Shown: positions 24,932 to 34,726 of the stretch, one piece after another
Layout: each line of letters begins with the position of its first letter
Numbering within the stretch: the first letter of the stretch is position 1
Source of the DNA: Amycolatopsis camponoti
GTDB lineage: Bacteria > Actinomycetota > Actinomycetes > Mycobacteriales > Pseudonocardiaceae
NCBI RefSeq assembly: GCF_902497555.1
Contig: NZ_CABVGP010000002.1
Span: 942,501-1,006,500 of the forward strand
DNA length: 64,000 nucleotides
Reading direction: 5' to 3'
The notes under the pieces: generated by a model
The model's database searches: none
What the model saw: the letters and a program-made list of their open reading frames with translations, nothing else
Told to the model about the DNA's origin: nothing
Program-made: the position numbers and the translations under genes

Positions 24932-25687
24932 TCAGACCTCCGCGCGCTCGCCAGGCTCGAGCAGCACGAGCCGGTCGGCGAGGCCGGCCGCCTCGAACTC
25001 CTTCCGGAGCGCGTCCGGCCCTTCGCTGAAGTGCTGCCAGCCGCGGAAGTGCAGGGGCACCACCTTCGCCGCGCCGAGCACCTTCGCTGCCTCGGCGGCG
25101 TTCGCACTGGTCAACGTCAGCGGAGCGCCGTCGAAGAAAGCCGTCCGCGCCGCGCCGGCGAACAGCACCGCGATGTCGACCCGGAACCGCGACGCGATCT
25201 TCCGCACCAGTTCGACCGACGCGTTGTCCCCGCTGACGTACACCGTCGGCAGGCCGTCGCCGCCGAGCACGAACCCGGTGACCTCGCCGGTCGTCGCCTC
25301 GGCGCCCTCCGGCCCGTGCAACGCCGGGACTGCGGTCACGGTCAACCGTCCGACCTGAGCCTCCTCCCATGGCTCGAGCCCCCGCGCGGTCCCGCCCAGC
25401 CGCTCGGCCCCGCTGGGTGTGACCAGAGTCAGCGGCACCGTTCCGAGGTAGGCCCGGCCGCGATCGTCCAGGTTGTCGGGATGCTGGTCGTGCGACAGCA
25501 ACACGGCGTCCACCACACCGACCGCGTCTTCGGTCAGCACCGAGTCCTCGGTTTTGACCAGCACGCGGTTGCCGACCGGGTGGTCGCCGGGTGCGTCGAA
25601 GGTCGGGTCGGTGAGCAGCCGGACACCGCCCAGCTCCAGGAGTGCGGTCGGGCCACCGGACAAGGTGATCGCCAGGTTCTCGGTCAT
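24932..25687 (-). CDS. Metallo-beta-lactamase-fold hydrolase (UlaG-like)
   Basis: The 251-residue protein has the MBL fold of the UlaG/YtnP-like group: TDPTFDAPGDHP near residue 26, the metal motif SHDQHPDNLDD near 65 (replacing the usual HxHxDH), VPALHGPEG near 120, VYVSGDNAS near 148 and a final PLHFRGWQHF near 213. No signal peptide is seen. The substrate is unknown; related proteins act on lactones, phosphodiesters or sugar lactone acids. It stands alone with 36 bases before the next gene on the same strand. Confidence 0.85.
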   Translation of the reverse strand: MTENLAITLSGGPTALLELGGVRLLTDPTFDAPGDHPVGNRVLVKTEDSVLTEDAVGVVDAVLLSHDQHPDNLDDRGRAYLGTVPLTLVTPSGAERLGGTARGLEPWEEAQVGRLTVTAVPALHGPEGAEATTGEVTGFVLGGDGLPTVYVSGDNASVELVRKIASRFRVDIAVLFAGAARTAFFDGAPLTLTSANAAEAAKVLGAAKVVPLHFRGWQHFSEGPDALRKEFEAAGLADRLVLLEPGERAEV

Positions 25688-25723
25688 ACCCGGGCCAACA
25701 GCGGGGACGGACGTCCTCTTCCC

Positions 25724-26200
25724 CTAGGGCGCCGTCTGCCTCCGTGAGCTGATCACGCCGGTGTTGAACCCGGCCAGGTGGAGCCCGCCGGCGAAGCGCG
25801 CGTGTTCGATCTTGACGCACCGGTTCATGACGACGTCCAGCCCGGCCGCCCGCGCCCGGTCGGCCGCCGGCTCGTGCCAGAGCCCGAGCTGCAGCCACAG
25901 CGTCCGCGCGCCGGCGTCGATCACCTCTTCGGCCACCTGCGGCAGGTCATCGTGCTTCCGGAACACGCTGACCAGGTCCGGTTCTCCCGGTACGTCCTTG
26001 AGCGAGGCGTACACCGGTTTCCCGAACAACGTGTCCAGCCGCGGGTTCACGAAGTTGACCTCGTAGCGCGTCGACGAGAGCAGGTACGTCGCCACGAAGT
26101 AACTGGGCCGCGCCGGGTTCGCGGACGCGCCCACCAGTGTCACCGATTTCGTCCGGTCGAGGATCGCCCGCCGCTCGACGGCTCCCACCGCGTACGTCAT
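25724..26200 (-). CDS. CoA-binding domain protein (YccU-like)
   Basis: The 158-residue protein is a Rossmann-fold CoA-binding_2 domain: VTLVGASANPARPSYFVATY near residue 19, FVNPRLDTLFGKPVYASLKD near 50 and a C-terminal DVVMNRCVKIEHARF near 122 with the conserved Cys. E. coli YccU is of similar size; its function is not established. The ATG overlaps the metY stop by 4 bases, so it is translated with the sulfhydrylase. Confidence 0.88.
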   Translation of the reverse strand: MTYAVGAVERRAILDRTKSVTLVGASANPARPSYFVATYLLSSTRYEVNFVNPRLDTLFGKPVYASLKDVPGEPDLVSVFRKHDDLPQVAEEVIDAGARTLWLQLGLWHEPAADRARAAGLDVVMNRCVKIEHARFAGGLHLAGFNTGVISSRRQTAP

Positions 26201-27483
26201 CCGGCCACCGCCTTGCCCAGTGCCTGGTCGAGGTCCCAGAGGATGTCGTCGACGTCTTCCAGGCCGATCGACAGCCGGATGAGGTCGGGCCCGACCCCCG
26301 CGGCCGCGAGCTGGTCCTCCGACAGCTGCGCGTGCGTGGTCGACGCCGGGTGGATCACGAGGGTCCGCGCGTCCCCGACGTTCGCCAGGTGCGACAGCAG
26401 CTCCACCGACTCGACGAACGTCTCACCCGCCGCCCGGCCACCGTCGATGCCGAACGAGAACACCGCGCCCGGCCCGGCGGGCAGGTACTTCTTCGCCAGG
26501 TCGTGGTGCGGGTGGGCCGGCAGTCCGGCGTAGGACACCCAGGCCACCCGTGGGTCCGCTTCGAGGTACTCGGCGACCGCCCTGGCGTTGGCCACGTGCG
26601 CGTCCATCCGCTGCGGGAGCGTCTCGACCCCTTGCAGCAACAGGAAAGCCGAGTGCGGCGACAGGGCCGCGCCGATGTCCCGCAGCTGCTCGGCACGCAG
26701 CCGCGTGCAGAACGCGTACTCGCCGAAGTTCTCCCAGTACCTCAGGCCGCCGTAGCTCTCCACGGTCTCGGTCATCCGCGGGAACTTCCCGTTGCCCCAG
26801 TCGAACTTCCCGGACTCGACGACGATCCCGCCGAGCGTCGTCCCGTGACCGCCGAGGAACTTCGTCGCCGAGTGCAGCACGATGTCGGCGCCGTGCTCGA
26901 TCGGACGGCACAGGTAAGGCGTCGCCAGCGTCGCGTCCACCACCAGCGGGATGTCGTGGGAGTGCGCGAGATCCGCGAGTGCCGCGAGGTCGGCGATGCC
27001 GCCACCGGGGTTGCCGATCACCTCGGTGTAGAGCAGCCGGGTCCGGTCGGTGATCGCGGCGGCGTAGTCGTCGATGCCGCCGCTGACGAAGGTCGTCTCC
27101 ACGCCGAACCGCCGGAGCGTGCCGGTCAGCTGGGTCACCGTGCCGCCGTAGAGACCGCTCGCCGACACGATGTGCTCACCCGCCTCGGCGAGCGCGCTGA
27201 AGGTGAGGAACTCCGCGGCCTGCCCGCTCGCGGTGGCGACGCCGCCGATGGCGCCCTCGAGGCTGGCGATCCGCTCCTCGAACGCGGCGACGGTCGGGTT
27301 CCCGATGCGGCTGTAGATGTTGCCGTACTTCTGCAGCGCGAAGAGGTTCGCCGCGTCGGCGGCGTCCTCGAAGACGAAGCTCGTGGTCTGGTAGATCGGC
27401 ACGGCCCGCGCGCCGGTCGCCGGATCGGGGGTGCCGCCCGCGTGCAGTGCTCGGGTGCGGAAACCCCAGGTGCGTTCACTCAT
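26197..27483 (-). CDS. metY: O-acetylhomoserine sulfhydrylase
   Basis: The 428-residue PLP enzyme makes homocysteine from O-acetylhomoserine and sulfide. Family features are TRALHAGGTPDPATGARAVP near residue 10, IYSRIGNPTVAAFEERIA, GLYGGTVTQL, ATPYLCRPIEHGADIVLHS and the PLP-binding Lys in SATKFLGGHG near 213, with HPASTTHAQLSEDQ near 376 typical of this subclass. A GGGGAGG lies farther upstream of the ATG than usual. No metX or riboswitch was recognised. It is coupled to the CoA-binding gene. Confidence 0.95.
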   Translation of the reverse strand: MSERTWGFRTRALHAGGTPDPATGARAVPIYQTTSFVFEDAADAANLFALQKYGNIYSRIGNPTVAAFEERIASLEGAIGGVATASGQAAEFLTFSALAEAGEHIVSASGLYGGTVTQLTGTLRRFGVETTFVSGGIDDYAAAITDRTRLLYTEVIGNPGGGIADLAALADLAHSHDIPLVVDATLATPYLCRPIEHGADIVLHSATKFLGGHGTTLGGIVVESGKFDWGNGKFPRMTETVESYGGLRYWENFGEYAFCTRLRAEQLRDIGAALSPHSAFLLLQGVETLPQRMDAHVANARAVAEYLEADPRVAWVSYAGLPAHPHHDLAKKYLPAGPGAVFSFGIDGGRAAGETFVESVELLSHLANVGDARTLVIHPASTTHAQLSEDQLAAAGVGPDLIRLSIGLEDVDDILWDLDQALGKAVAG

Positions 27484-27602
27484 CGGTTCTCACCGTAACC
27501 GTCCTCCCCATCGGATGGCCACGCCTCTCAGGTGATGGGCGGGACCATTTCGTGCTGCCGAGCGTAGCACGTAATAGGATTCCGTGCGCTACACTCGAAA
27601 GC

Positions 27603-28292
27603 ATGAAATGCGCCGCGTGTGACAAGCCGCTGCCACCTCGCCAGGGATCAGGGCGAAATCGCCAGTATTGTGACGCCACTTGTCGGAGTGCTGCCCGCCG
27701 GCAGCGCGAACACGTAAAGAGTGACTTGACAAACCCGGGTCGTCAATTCATTCTTGACAGCGTGCCGAAGCACGGACCACTGGCCGAAGTCGGCGAGGCG
27801 TTGCGGAAAGTTCGCGCCGCCGAGGCGACGTTGCGGGAAGCCGTGGAAGCGGCCAGGGAGGCCGGGCACACCTGGCAAGAGATCGGCGATCTGCTGGGGA
27901 CCAGCCGGCAGGCCGCCTTCCAGCGGTTCGGCCGGCCGGTCGATCCGGCGACGGGGGTGTCCATGGTGGAGCTGAACCCGCCCGACGCCATCCACCGCGC
28001 CGAAGAGCTCGTGGCGGAGCTCGTCAGTTGTCAGTGGCACGAAGTGCGCCGGGACTTCGACGACCGCATGCAGGCCGCGGTCGGCGAGGACGAGCTGCGG
28101 CTCGCCTGGGCTCAGCTGGCCGGGTCGGTCGGACGGTACGAGCGGATGGGGGAGCCGTATGCGCGGTCCACGGGTGACTACACGGTCGTCCACATGCCGC
28201 TGGCCTTCGAGGCCGGCGAGCGGACGGTGCAGGTGACTTACCGCGACGACGGCCAGGTAGCCGGGCTGTGGATCCGGCCGCCCGAAGAGTAG
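27603..28292 (+). CDS. Zinc-ribbon/helix-turn-helix protein with DUF3887-like tail
   Basis: The 229-residue protein has three parts. Residues 1-30 form a small zinc ribbon (MKCAACDKPLPP and QYCDATCRSAARRQ). Residues about 60-105 hold a helix-turn-helix-like GHTWQEIGDLLGTSRQAAFQ. The tail (about 125-229) looks like a DUF3887 alpha/beta fold. It may be a transcription factor with a fused accumulation-type domain; this is inference. It is preceded by GCGTAGCACG and CGTGCGCTAC (27563-27592), a partial inverted repeat beside TACACT, a possible -10 (27590-27595). The message would have a very short leader. Confidence 0.7.
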   Translation: MKCAACDKPLPPRQGSGRNRQYCDATCRSAARRQREHVKSDLTNPGRQFILDSVPKHGPLAEVGEALRKVRAAEATLREAVEAAREAGHTWQEIGDLLGTSRQAAFQRFGRPVDPATGVSMVELNPPDAIHRAEELVAELVSCQWHEVRRDFDDRMQAAVGEDELRLAWAQLAGSVGRYERMGEPYARSTGDYTVVHMPLAFEAGERTVQVTYRDDGQVAGLWIRPPEE

Positions 28293-28332
28293 CCGGTGAC
28301 CGAGGGGGAACGATGGAAACGCAGGGGGAGAG

Positions 28333-29631
28333 ATGAAGACAGCGATAGCGGGCGTGCTCGCGGTCCTGGCGCCGCTGGTGGCCCCGGTGGCGCAGGCCGC
28401 CGAAGTACCCACGGCGACGCACCAGCTCGAGTGGGTGGTCGACGCGACCGGGCGAGTCCCGGTGTCCGACGCCGAGGTGCGCGAGCACGTCGCCGAAGCA
28501 CTGCTGACCGCCGCGGGCGGCACGGCGGGCGTCAACGGCGCGTTCGCCCGGCTCGGCCCGATCGAGGTGAAACGGATCGTCACCGAGGCCCCGGACCACG
28601 TGGCGGCCGCGGTCCACGGGCCGGCCGACGACTACCTGCTCGACCTCCACGTCGACCCGGCCGGGCTGATCGACGGGCTGGCGGCGACCCCGGACGATCC
28701 GGTGCCGGCGTCCTGGCCGGAGGTCGACGCGCAGCTCGCGGCGCTCGGCGCCCGGGTGTCGTTCGGCGCGTCGGAGATCCTCCCGGACGGGCGTTGCCAG
28801 GTCGTGCACGGCGTGCGCGACGACGTGCAGCGGCCGCTGGGTTCGGCCTTCAAGCTCTACGTCCTGGGCGCACTCGGCAAGGCGGTCGCCGAGCACAAAG
28901 CGTCGTGGAGCGAGCAACTGGCGATCCGTGACGACTGGAAGAGCCTGCCGTCCGGGGTGCTGCAGAACGAACCGGCCGGCACACGGCTCCCGTTGTCCGC
29001 GTACGCCGACAAGATGATCTCGATCAGCGACAACACCGCGACCGACCACCTGATCCACCGGCTCGGCCGGGACGCCGTGCAACGGCAGGTCATCGCGTTC
29101 GGCAACCAGCGGCCGTCGGCGAACATCCCGTTCCTGACAACGAAGGCGCTGTTCGAGCTCAAGGCCACGCAGTACCCGGCCCGGGCGGACGCCTACCTGG
29201 CGCTGCCCCGTTGGGCGCGGCCCGCGGCGGTCGCCGGGCTGGAACGCCTCCCGCTCACCGGGCTCCAGGGCTGGCAGGCGCCCGAGAAGATCGACGACAT
29301 CGAGTGGTTCGGTTCGCCGGGCGACATCTGCCGCGCGTTCTCGGGGCTGCGGAAGGAGAACCAGCCGGAGATCGGGCACGCGTTGTCGCTGAACGACGGT
29401 GGCCTGGGACTCGACCGGGCGAAGTTCCCGGAGGTCTGGTTCAAGGGCGGCAGCGAACCCGGCGTGCTCACCTTGAACTACCTTGCGCGCACGGCGGACG
29501 GCCGTTCGCTGGTCACCAGCGTCATGGTGTCGGACCCGGTCGCGCCGCTGGACGAAAACCACGTCGCGGCCCGGGGAATCGCCGTCGCGAAGGGTGCGGT
29601 AGCGCTTCTCGCGGCTACGCTTCGCCCGTGA
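28333..29631 (+). CDS. Secreted serine hydrolase (beta-lactamase/PBP-like, LpqF type)
   Basis: The 432-residue protein has a signal peptide (1-22, ending in AQA), a Cpl-7-like N-terminal part with an ORF of DUF family appearance (about 25-125) and a class A beta-lactamase-like domain. The active-site motifs are LGSAFKLY near 169 (SxxK), ISDN near 230 (SDN) and FKGG near 369 (KTG-box variant). Such proteins occur as secreted esterases or PBP-like hydrolases in actinomycetes; a true penicillinase is not indicated. The ATG follows GGGGGAGAG. Confidence 0.82.
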   Translation: MKTAIAGVLAVLAPLVAPVAQAAEVPTATHQLEWVVDATGRVPVSDAEVREHVAEALLTAAGGTAGVNGAFARLGPIEVKRIVTEAPDHVAAAVHGPADDYLLDLHVDPAGLIDGLAATPDDPVPASWPEVDAQLAALGARVSFGASEILPDGRCQVVHGVRDDVQRPLGSAFKLYVLGALGKAVAEHKASWSEQLAIRDDWKSLPSGVLQNEPAGTRLPLSAYADKMISISDNTATDHLIHRLGRDAVQRQVIAFGNQRPSANIPFLTTKALFELKATQYPARADAYLALPRWARPAAVAGLERLPLTGLQGWQAPEKIDDIEWFGSPGDICRAFSGLRKENQPEIGHALSLNDGGLGLDRAKFPEVWFKGGSEPGVLTLNYLARTADGRSLVTSVMVSDPVAPLDENHVAARGIAVAKGAVALLAATLRP

Positions 29632-30065
29632 CGGTGCGGTGGACTCTGACGGTGGACTGCGCGGAGCCCCGCGTGCTGGCGAGGTTCTGGGCGGTGGCCC
29701 TCGGCTATATCGAGCGGCCGCCGCCGGCCGGGTTCGCCCGCTGGGAAGACTGGTTCTCCCACCACGGTGTGCCCGAGTCGGAATGGGACGACGGCGCGTA
29801 CCTCAGCGATCCCGAAGGCGTGCTGCCGAACCTCAGCTTCCTGAAGGTGCCCGAGGGAAAGACCGTGAAGAACCGCTTGCACCTGGACATCCAGGCCGGC
29901 GGCGGGCGGGAGGTTCCGTGGGACACGCGGTGGGAGCGGGTCGTCGAAGCGGTCGCCCGGCTCACCGCGGCGGGCGCGACGGTGGTGCGGGAGTACGAGC
30001 TGGACGGCCGCCCGGACCACTTCCTGATGGCCGATCCGGAGGGCAACGAGTTCTGCGTGCTCTGA
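29628..30065 (+). CDS. VOC-family (glyoxalase/bleomycin-resistance-like) protein
   Basis: The 145-residue protein matches the VOC fold as a pair of beta-alpha-beta-beta-beta modules: TVDCAEPRVLARFWAVALGY near residue 6, LHLDIQAGGG near 84 and the last strand FLMADPEGNEFCVL. The Glu in the last motif and His85 are likely metal ligands. Substrate is unknown. The GTG overlaps the serine hydrolase stop by 4 bases (GTGA), so the two are co-translated. Confidence 0.83.
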   Translation: MTVRWTLTVDCAEPRVLARFWAVALGYIERPPPAGFARWEDWFSHHGVPESEWDDGAYLSDPEGVLPNLSFLKVPEGKTVKNRLHLDIQAGGGREVPWDTRWERVVEAVARLTAAGATVVREYELDGRPDHFLMADPEGNEFCVL

Positions 30066-30203
30066 GCTGCCGATCCGGGTGACCGCCGGAGTGGCGACGA
30101 TCGGCGCAAGAGCAGCCGCCGGAAGGTCGCCCTGCTGGTGGCCGACCTGGTGTCACTGCAGCCGTCCGGGATGACTCAGATCACTCACAGGGTCGTGCGT
30201 TCT

Positions 30204-30230
30204 CGTCACATCGGCCGCTGTCGCGGGGTC
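30204..30230 (+). promoter_or_regulatory. Candidate ECF41-type autoregulatory promoter
   Basis: CGTCACA (30204-30210) and GGTC (30227-30230) are 16 bases apart, close to the TGTCACA-N16-CGTC promoter described for ECF41 sigma factors. It lies 37 bases before the sigma factor start. The -10 has one mismatch. Confidence 0.45.
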
Positions 30231-30267
30231 TACTCCTACGACGGCGACGCGGAAGGAACGGGACACG

Positions 30268-31125
30268 GTGGACACGCTGACCGAACGGTTCGAGCAGGAG
30301 CGGGCGCGGCTGCGGGCGGTCGCCTACCGGATGCTCGGTTCGGCGAGCGAAGCCGACGACGCCCTCCAGGAGGCCTGGCTGCGGTTCGACCGCACCGACA
30401 CCGGCGAGGTCGAGAACATCGGGGCGTGGCTGACGACCGTCGTCGCGCGGGTGTGCCTGTCCATGCTTCGCACGCGTCGCAATCACCGTGAGGAGCCTCT
30501 GGACGGCCGGCCCGAGCCGGGCGAGGACCGCCGGGACCCCGAGCAGGAAGCGGAGCTGGCCGACACGGTCGGGCTGGCGCTGCTGGTGGTGCTCGACGCG
30601 CTGGCGCCCGCCGAGCGGGTCGCGTTCGTGCTGCACGACATGTTCGCCGTGCCGTTCGACGAGATCGCGCCGATGATCGACAAGACCCCGGCGGCTGCCC
30701 GGCAGCTCGCGAGCCGGGCCCGGCGGCGGGTCAAGGGCGGCACCGCGGCGGACGCGGGCCTGCCCCGGCGGCGCAAGGTCGTCGAGGCGTTCCTGGCCGC
30801 GTCGCGGGGTGGCGACTTCGACGCGTTGCTCGCGCTCCTCGACCCGGACGTGGTGCTGCACGCGGACCGGTTCGTCGGCCCGAGCCCGGCGCCGGTCGTG
30901 CTGCGCGGCGTCGAGAACGTGCGCAAGGGCGCGGTGCTGGCGTCCGAGCGGGCGCGCACCAGCGAGCTGGCCCTCGTCGACGGCTCGCCCGGGCTGCTGT
31001 GGGTGCGCGAGGGGCGGCTGTCGGTCGTCCTGGCGTTCCAGGTCGACGGCGACCGGATCACCGGCATCGAGGTCATCGCCGACCCGGAGCGGCTGCGCGG
31101 GCTGGAGCTGGCCGTCCTCGACTGA
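30268..31125 (+). CDS. sigJ: ECF41-type RNA polymerase sigma factor (SigJ-like)
   Basis: The 285-residue protein has sigma-2 (RLRAVAYRMLGSASEADDALQ, then WLTTVVARVCLSMLRTR) and sigma-4 (ERVAFVLHDMFAVPFDEIAPM) regions. It also has a fused C-terminal SnoaL-like domain (about 170-285, VVEAFLAASRGGDFDALLALL). This architecture defines ECF41/SigJ, in which the fused domain controls activity without an anti-sigma factor. ECF41 genes usually neighbour a carboxymuconolactone decarboxylase, oxidoreductase or epimerase; none is here. The GTG start follows GGAAGGAACGG. Confidence 0.92.
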   Translation: MDTLTERFEQERARLRAVAYRMLGSASEADDALQEAWLRFDRTDTGEVENIGAWLTTVVARVCLSMLRTRRNHREEPLDGRPEPGEDRRDPEQEAELADTVGLALLVVLDALAPAERVAFVLHDMFAVPFDEIAPMIDKTPAAARQLASRARRRVKGGTAADAGLPRRRKVVEAFLAASRGGDFDALLALLDPDVVLHADRFVGPSPAPVVLRGVENVRKGAVLASERARTSELALVDGSPGLLWVREGRLSVVLAFQVDGDRITGIEVIADPERLRGLELAVLD

Positions 31126-31131
31126 GGCGCG

Positions 31132-31857
31132 TCAGCCCAGGGCGGCGCGAAGCCGCGCGTCACGCTCGGACGGCGTCTGGCGCGGGCAGCTCACGCACTT
31201 CGGGTTGCCGACCTCGTAGATCAGGCAGCACGACGCACGACGCACGGCAGGGGTCCGGCCGACACGCACGAATCGCGGCTTCGGCAGGCCCAGGCCGAGC
31301 GCGGCCACGAGCGGCTCGGCCAGGGCCATCGCGCGCTCGGGATCGGGCGTCCACAGCAGCCGGTTGCCGATCGAGTCGGTGGCGATGGCCCCGAGGGCGC
31401 GCGCCCGGGCGCCGGTGACGGCGGCGATCGTGGCGATGGCGGTCCCGAGCGCCTCCCCGAACGCGGCGCCCAGTTCGGGCAGCCCGCCGGACAGGGAACG
31501 GGTGGACCGGGCGCCGAGGAACCGGCCGTCGGCGAGGAGGTCGATCTCCACGGCGTCGAGCGACGGGTCGGCCAGCGTGAGCCGAGGGGAACGGCCTTCG
31601 GGCGGTGCCGAGGCAGCCCGCACGCTCGTCGAGTGGTCCGCCCCGCCGGACGGCACCGGGCTCGCGACACTCTCCGTCGCGGCGACCAGGCTCTCGAGCG
31701 CCGGGGCTACCAGCACCGAGGAGAGCGAGTACCACCAGATCGTGCCGAGGATCTCCGGCGCGGCGCAGCCGTAGAGCTTGGCCGCGCCGCCGATGCGGGC
31801 GCGTACCCACTCGGCGTCCGCGAGCAGGGTCGCGGGCGCGGTCCAGTCGGGCTTCAC
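31132..31857 (-). CDS. FhuF-like (2Fe-2S) iron-reductase-related protein
   Basis: The 241-residue protein has an Ala-rich alpha-helical body and a C-terminal Cys cluster ASCCLIYEVGNPKCVSC (C-C-x9-C-x2-C). FhuF-type siderophore-iron reductases have C-C-x10-C-x2-C. This suggests an electron-transfer protein that releases iron from ferric siderophores in the cytoplasm. No siderophore genes are adjacent. It ends 6 bases from sigJ and converges on it. Confidence 0.75.
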   Translation of the reverse strand: MKPDWTAPATLLADAEWVRARIGGAAKLYGCAAPEILGTIWWYSLSSVLVAPALESLVAATESVASPVPSGGADHSTSVRAASAPPEGRSPRLTLADPSLDAVEIDLLADGRFLGARSTRSLSGGLPELGAAFGEALGTAIATIAAVTGARARALGAIATDSIGNRLLWTPDPERAMALAEPLVAALGLGLPKPRFVRVGRTPAVRRASCCLIYEVGNPKCVSCPRQTPSERDARLRAALG

Positions 31858-31972
31858 GTCACCCAGCCTTCCAGACCTCGGCGACGCGGGCCGGTGGGAT
31901 CGCTTCCGGGAGCCGAGCGCGGGCGATCACCGGGTTGGGCGGCGACGGCGGCCGGTTCCCGCCGGGAGCGTC

Positions 31973-32824
31973 TCACAGCCGCCGGTAGGTGGAGACCGTG
32001 AAGGACACCGTCACCGCCTGGGGCTCGGCCAGCGCGTCCAGGCGGGCGCGGCGGTCGCCACGGTCGAGGTGGAAGGCCGTCGGGCCCATCTCCACCGCCT
32101 GGCGGATCTGCCGCGGGGTCAGCCGCGCCGTCCGGTGGACCTCCGTCCGCCCGGTGCGGGCGAAGTACTCGCCGAGCGTGCCGTCCAGGCGCTCCTCCTT
32201 GCGGTCGTCCACCGACAGCACGAGGTCGCCCAGCTCGCGGAGGTGGTCCGGGGTCGGGGCCGCGACCGTCAGCAGACCCCCGGGCCGCAGGACGCGGTGG
32301 AACTCCGGCCCGTTGCGCGGCGCGAAGACGTTCAGCACCGCCGACGCCACCTCGTCGCCCACCGGCCACGGCTCCCACAGGTTCCACACCGCCGCACCCA
32401 GCCGGGTGTGGGCGCGGGCCGCGCGCCGCAGGGCCACCGCGGAAACGTCCAGCGCCAGGCCGAACGCCGCCGGTGCCGCCTCCAGGACGTGCGCCAGGTA
32501 GTAGCCCGTGCCGGCGCCCGCGTCGATCACGAGATCGCCGGCGCCTTCGCACACACGGGCCAGCTCGTCCGCGAGCGGCCGGTACGCGCCCGACGCCAGG
32601 AAGTCCGCGCGGGCCGCGACCATCGGTGCCGTGTCCGCCGTCCCCGCCGGGATTCGCGCGTGCAACAGGTTCACGTAACCCTGTCGAGCTAGATCGAATG
32701 AGTGACCGTCCTGGCAACGCAGTGTGCGATCTACGGCCCCCAACCGGGTTCCGCACACCGAACAGCGCAACGCTTCCACGACCCGAGGTGGCAGTGGGTC
32801 ATTCTCGCGGTCGCTGGCAGTCAT
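31973..32824 (-). CDS. rlmA: 23S rRNA (guanine) methyltransferase, RlmA family
   Basis: The 283-residue enzyme has an N-terminal zinc ribbon (CSVCG near residue 21 and CQDGH near 36) and a SAM-dependent methyltransferase fold. Its SAM motifs are LVIDAGAGTGYYLAHVLEA near 90, LALDVSAVALRRAAR near 112 and AVLNVFAPRNGPEFHRVLRPGG. Family members methylate N1 of G745 or G748 in helix 35 of 23S rRNA; the latter can give tylosin resistance. Subtype cannot be settled here. The ATG begins MTASDRENDPLP; the upstream frame is noncoding. Confidence 0.9.
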   Translation of the reverse strand: MTASDRENDPLPPRVVEALRCSVCGTRLGAVDRTLRCQDGHSFDLARQGYVNLLHARIPAGTADTAPMVAARADFLASGAYRPLADELARVCEGAGDLVIDAGAGTGYYLAHVLEAAPAAFGLALDVSAVALRRAARAHTRLGAAVWNLWEPWPVGDEVASAVLNVFAPRNGPEFHRVLRPGGLLTVAAPTPDHLRELGDLVLSVDDRKEERLDGTLGEYFARTGRTEVHRTARLTPRQIRQAVEMGPTAFHLDRGDRRARLDALAEPQAVTVSFTVSTYRRL

Positions 32825-32889
32825 GGGGATATTCGACCACGACGTAACGCAAGCGGACACTCCAGGACACGTCCTGGGAAACCTGGCCG

Positions 32890-32947
32890 TAACAACCGGG
32901 CACGGACAGTTCACGCGGGCGAAACCTCTCGCGCCGCCCCGTGAAAC
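32890..32947 (+). promoter_or_regulatory. GlnR-like half-sites upstream of amtB
   Basis: The amtB leader contains GTAAC (32890-32894), TTCAC-N6-GAAAC (32911-32926) and GAAAC (32943-32947). The actinobacterial GlnR box is built from GTnAC and GAAAC half-sites with six-base gaps. The TTCAC-N6-GAAAC block fits; the distances to the neighbouring half-sites are 21, one base short of the canonical 22. A further GTAAC lies at 32844-32848. Confidence 0.5.
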
Positions 32948-32998
32948 ACCGCGCGCCAAAACTGCCTTCGCAGAACACCCAGGGCACGGGAGGACGAT

Positions 32999-34716
<1,718 letters not shown>

Positions 34717-34726
34717 GGCGTCCGGG

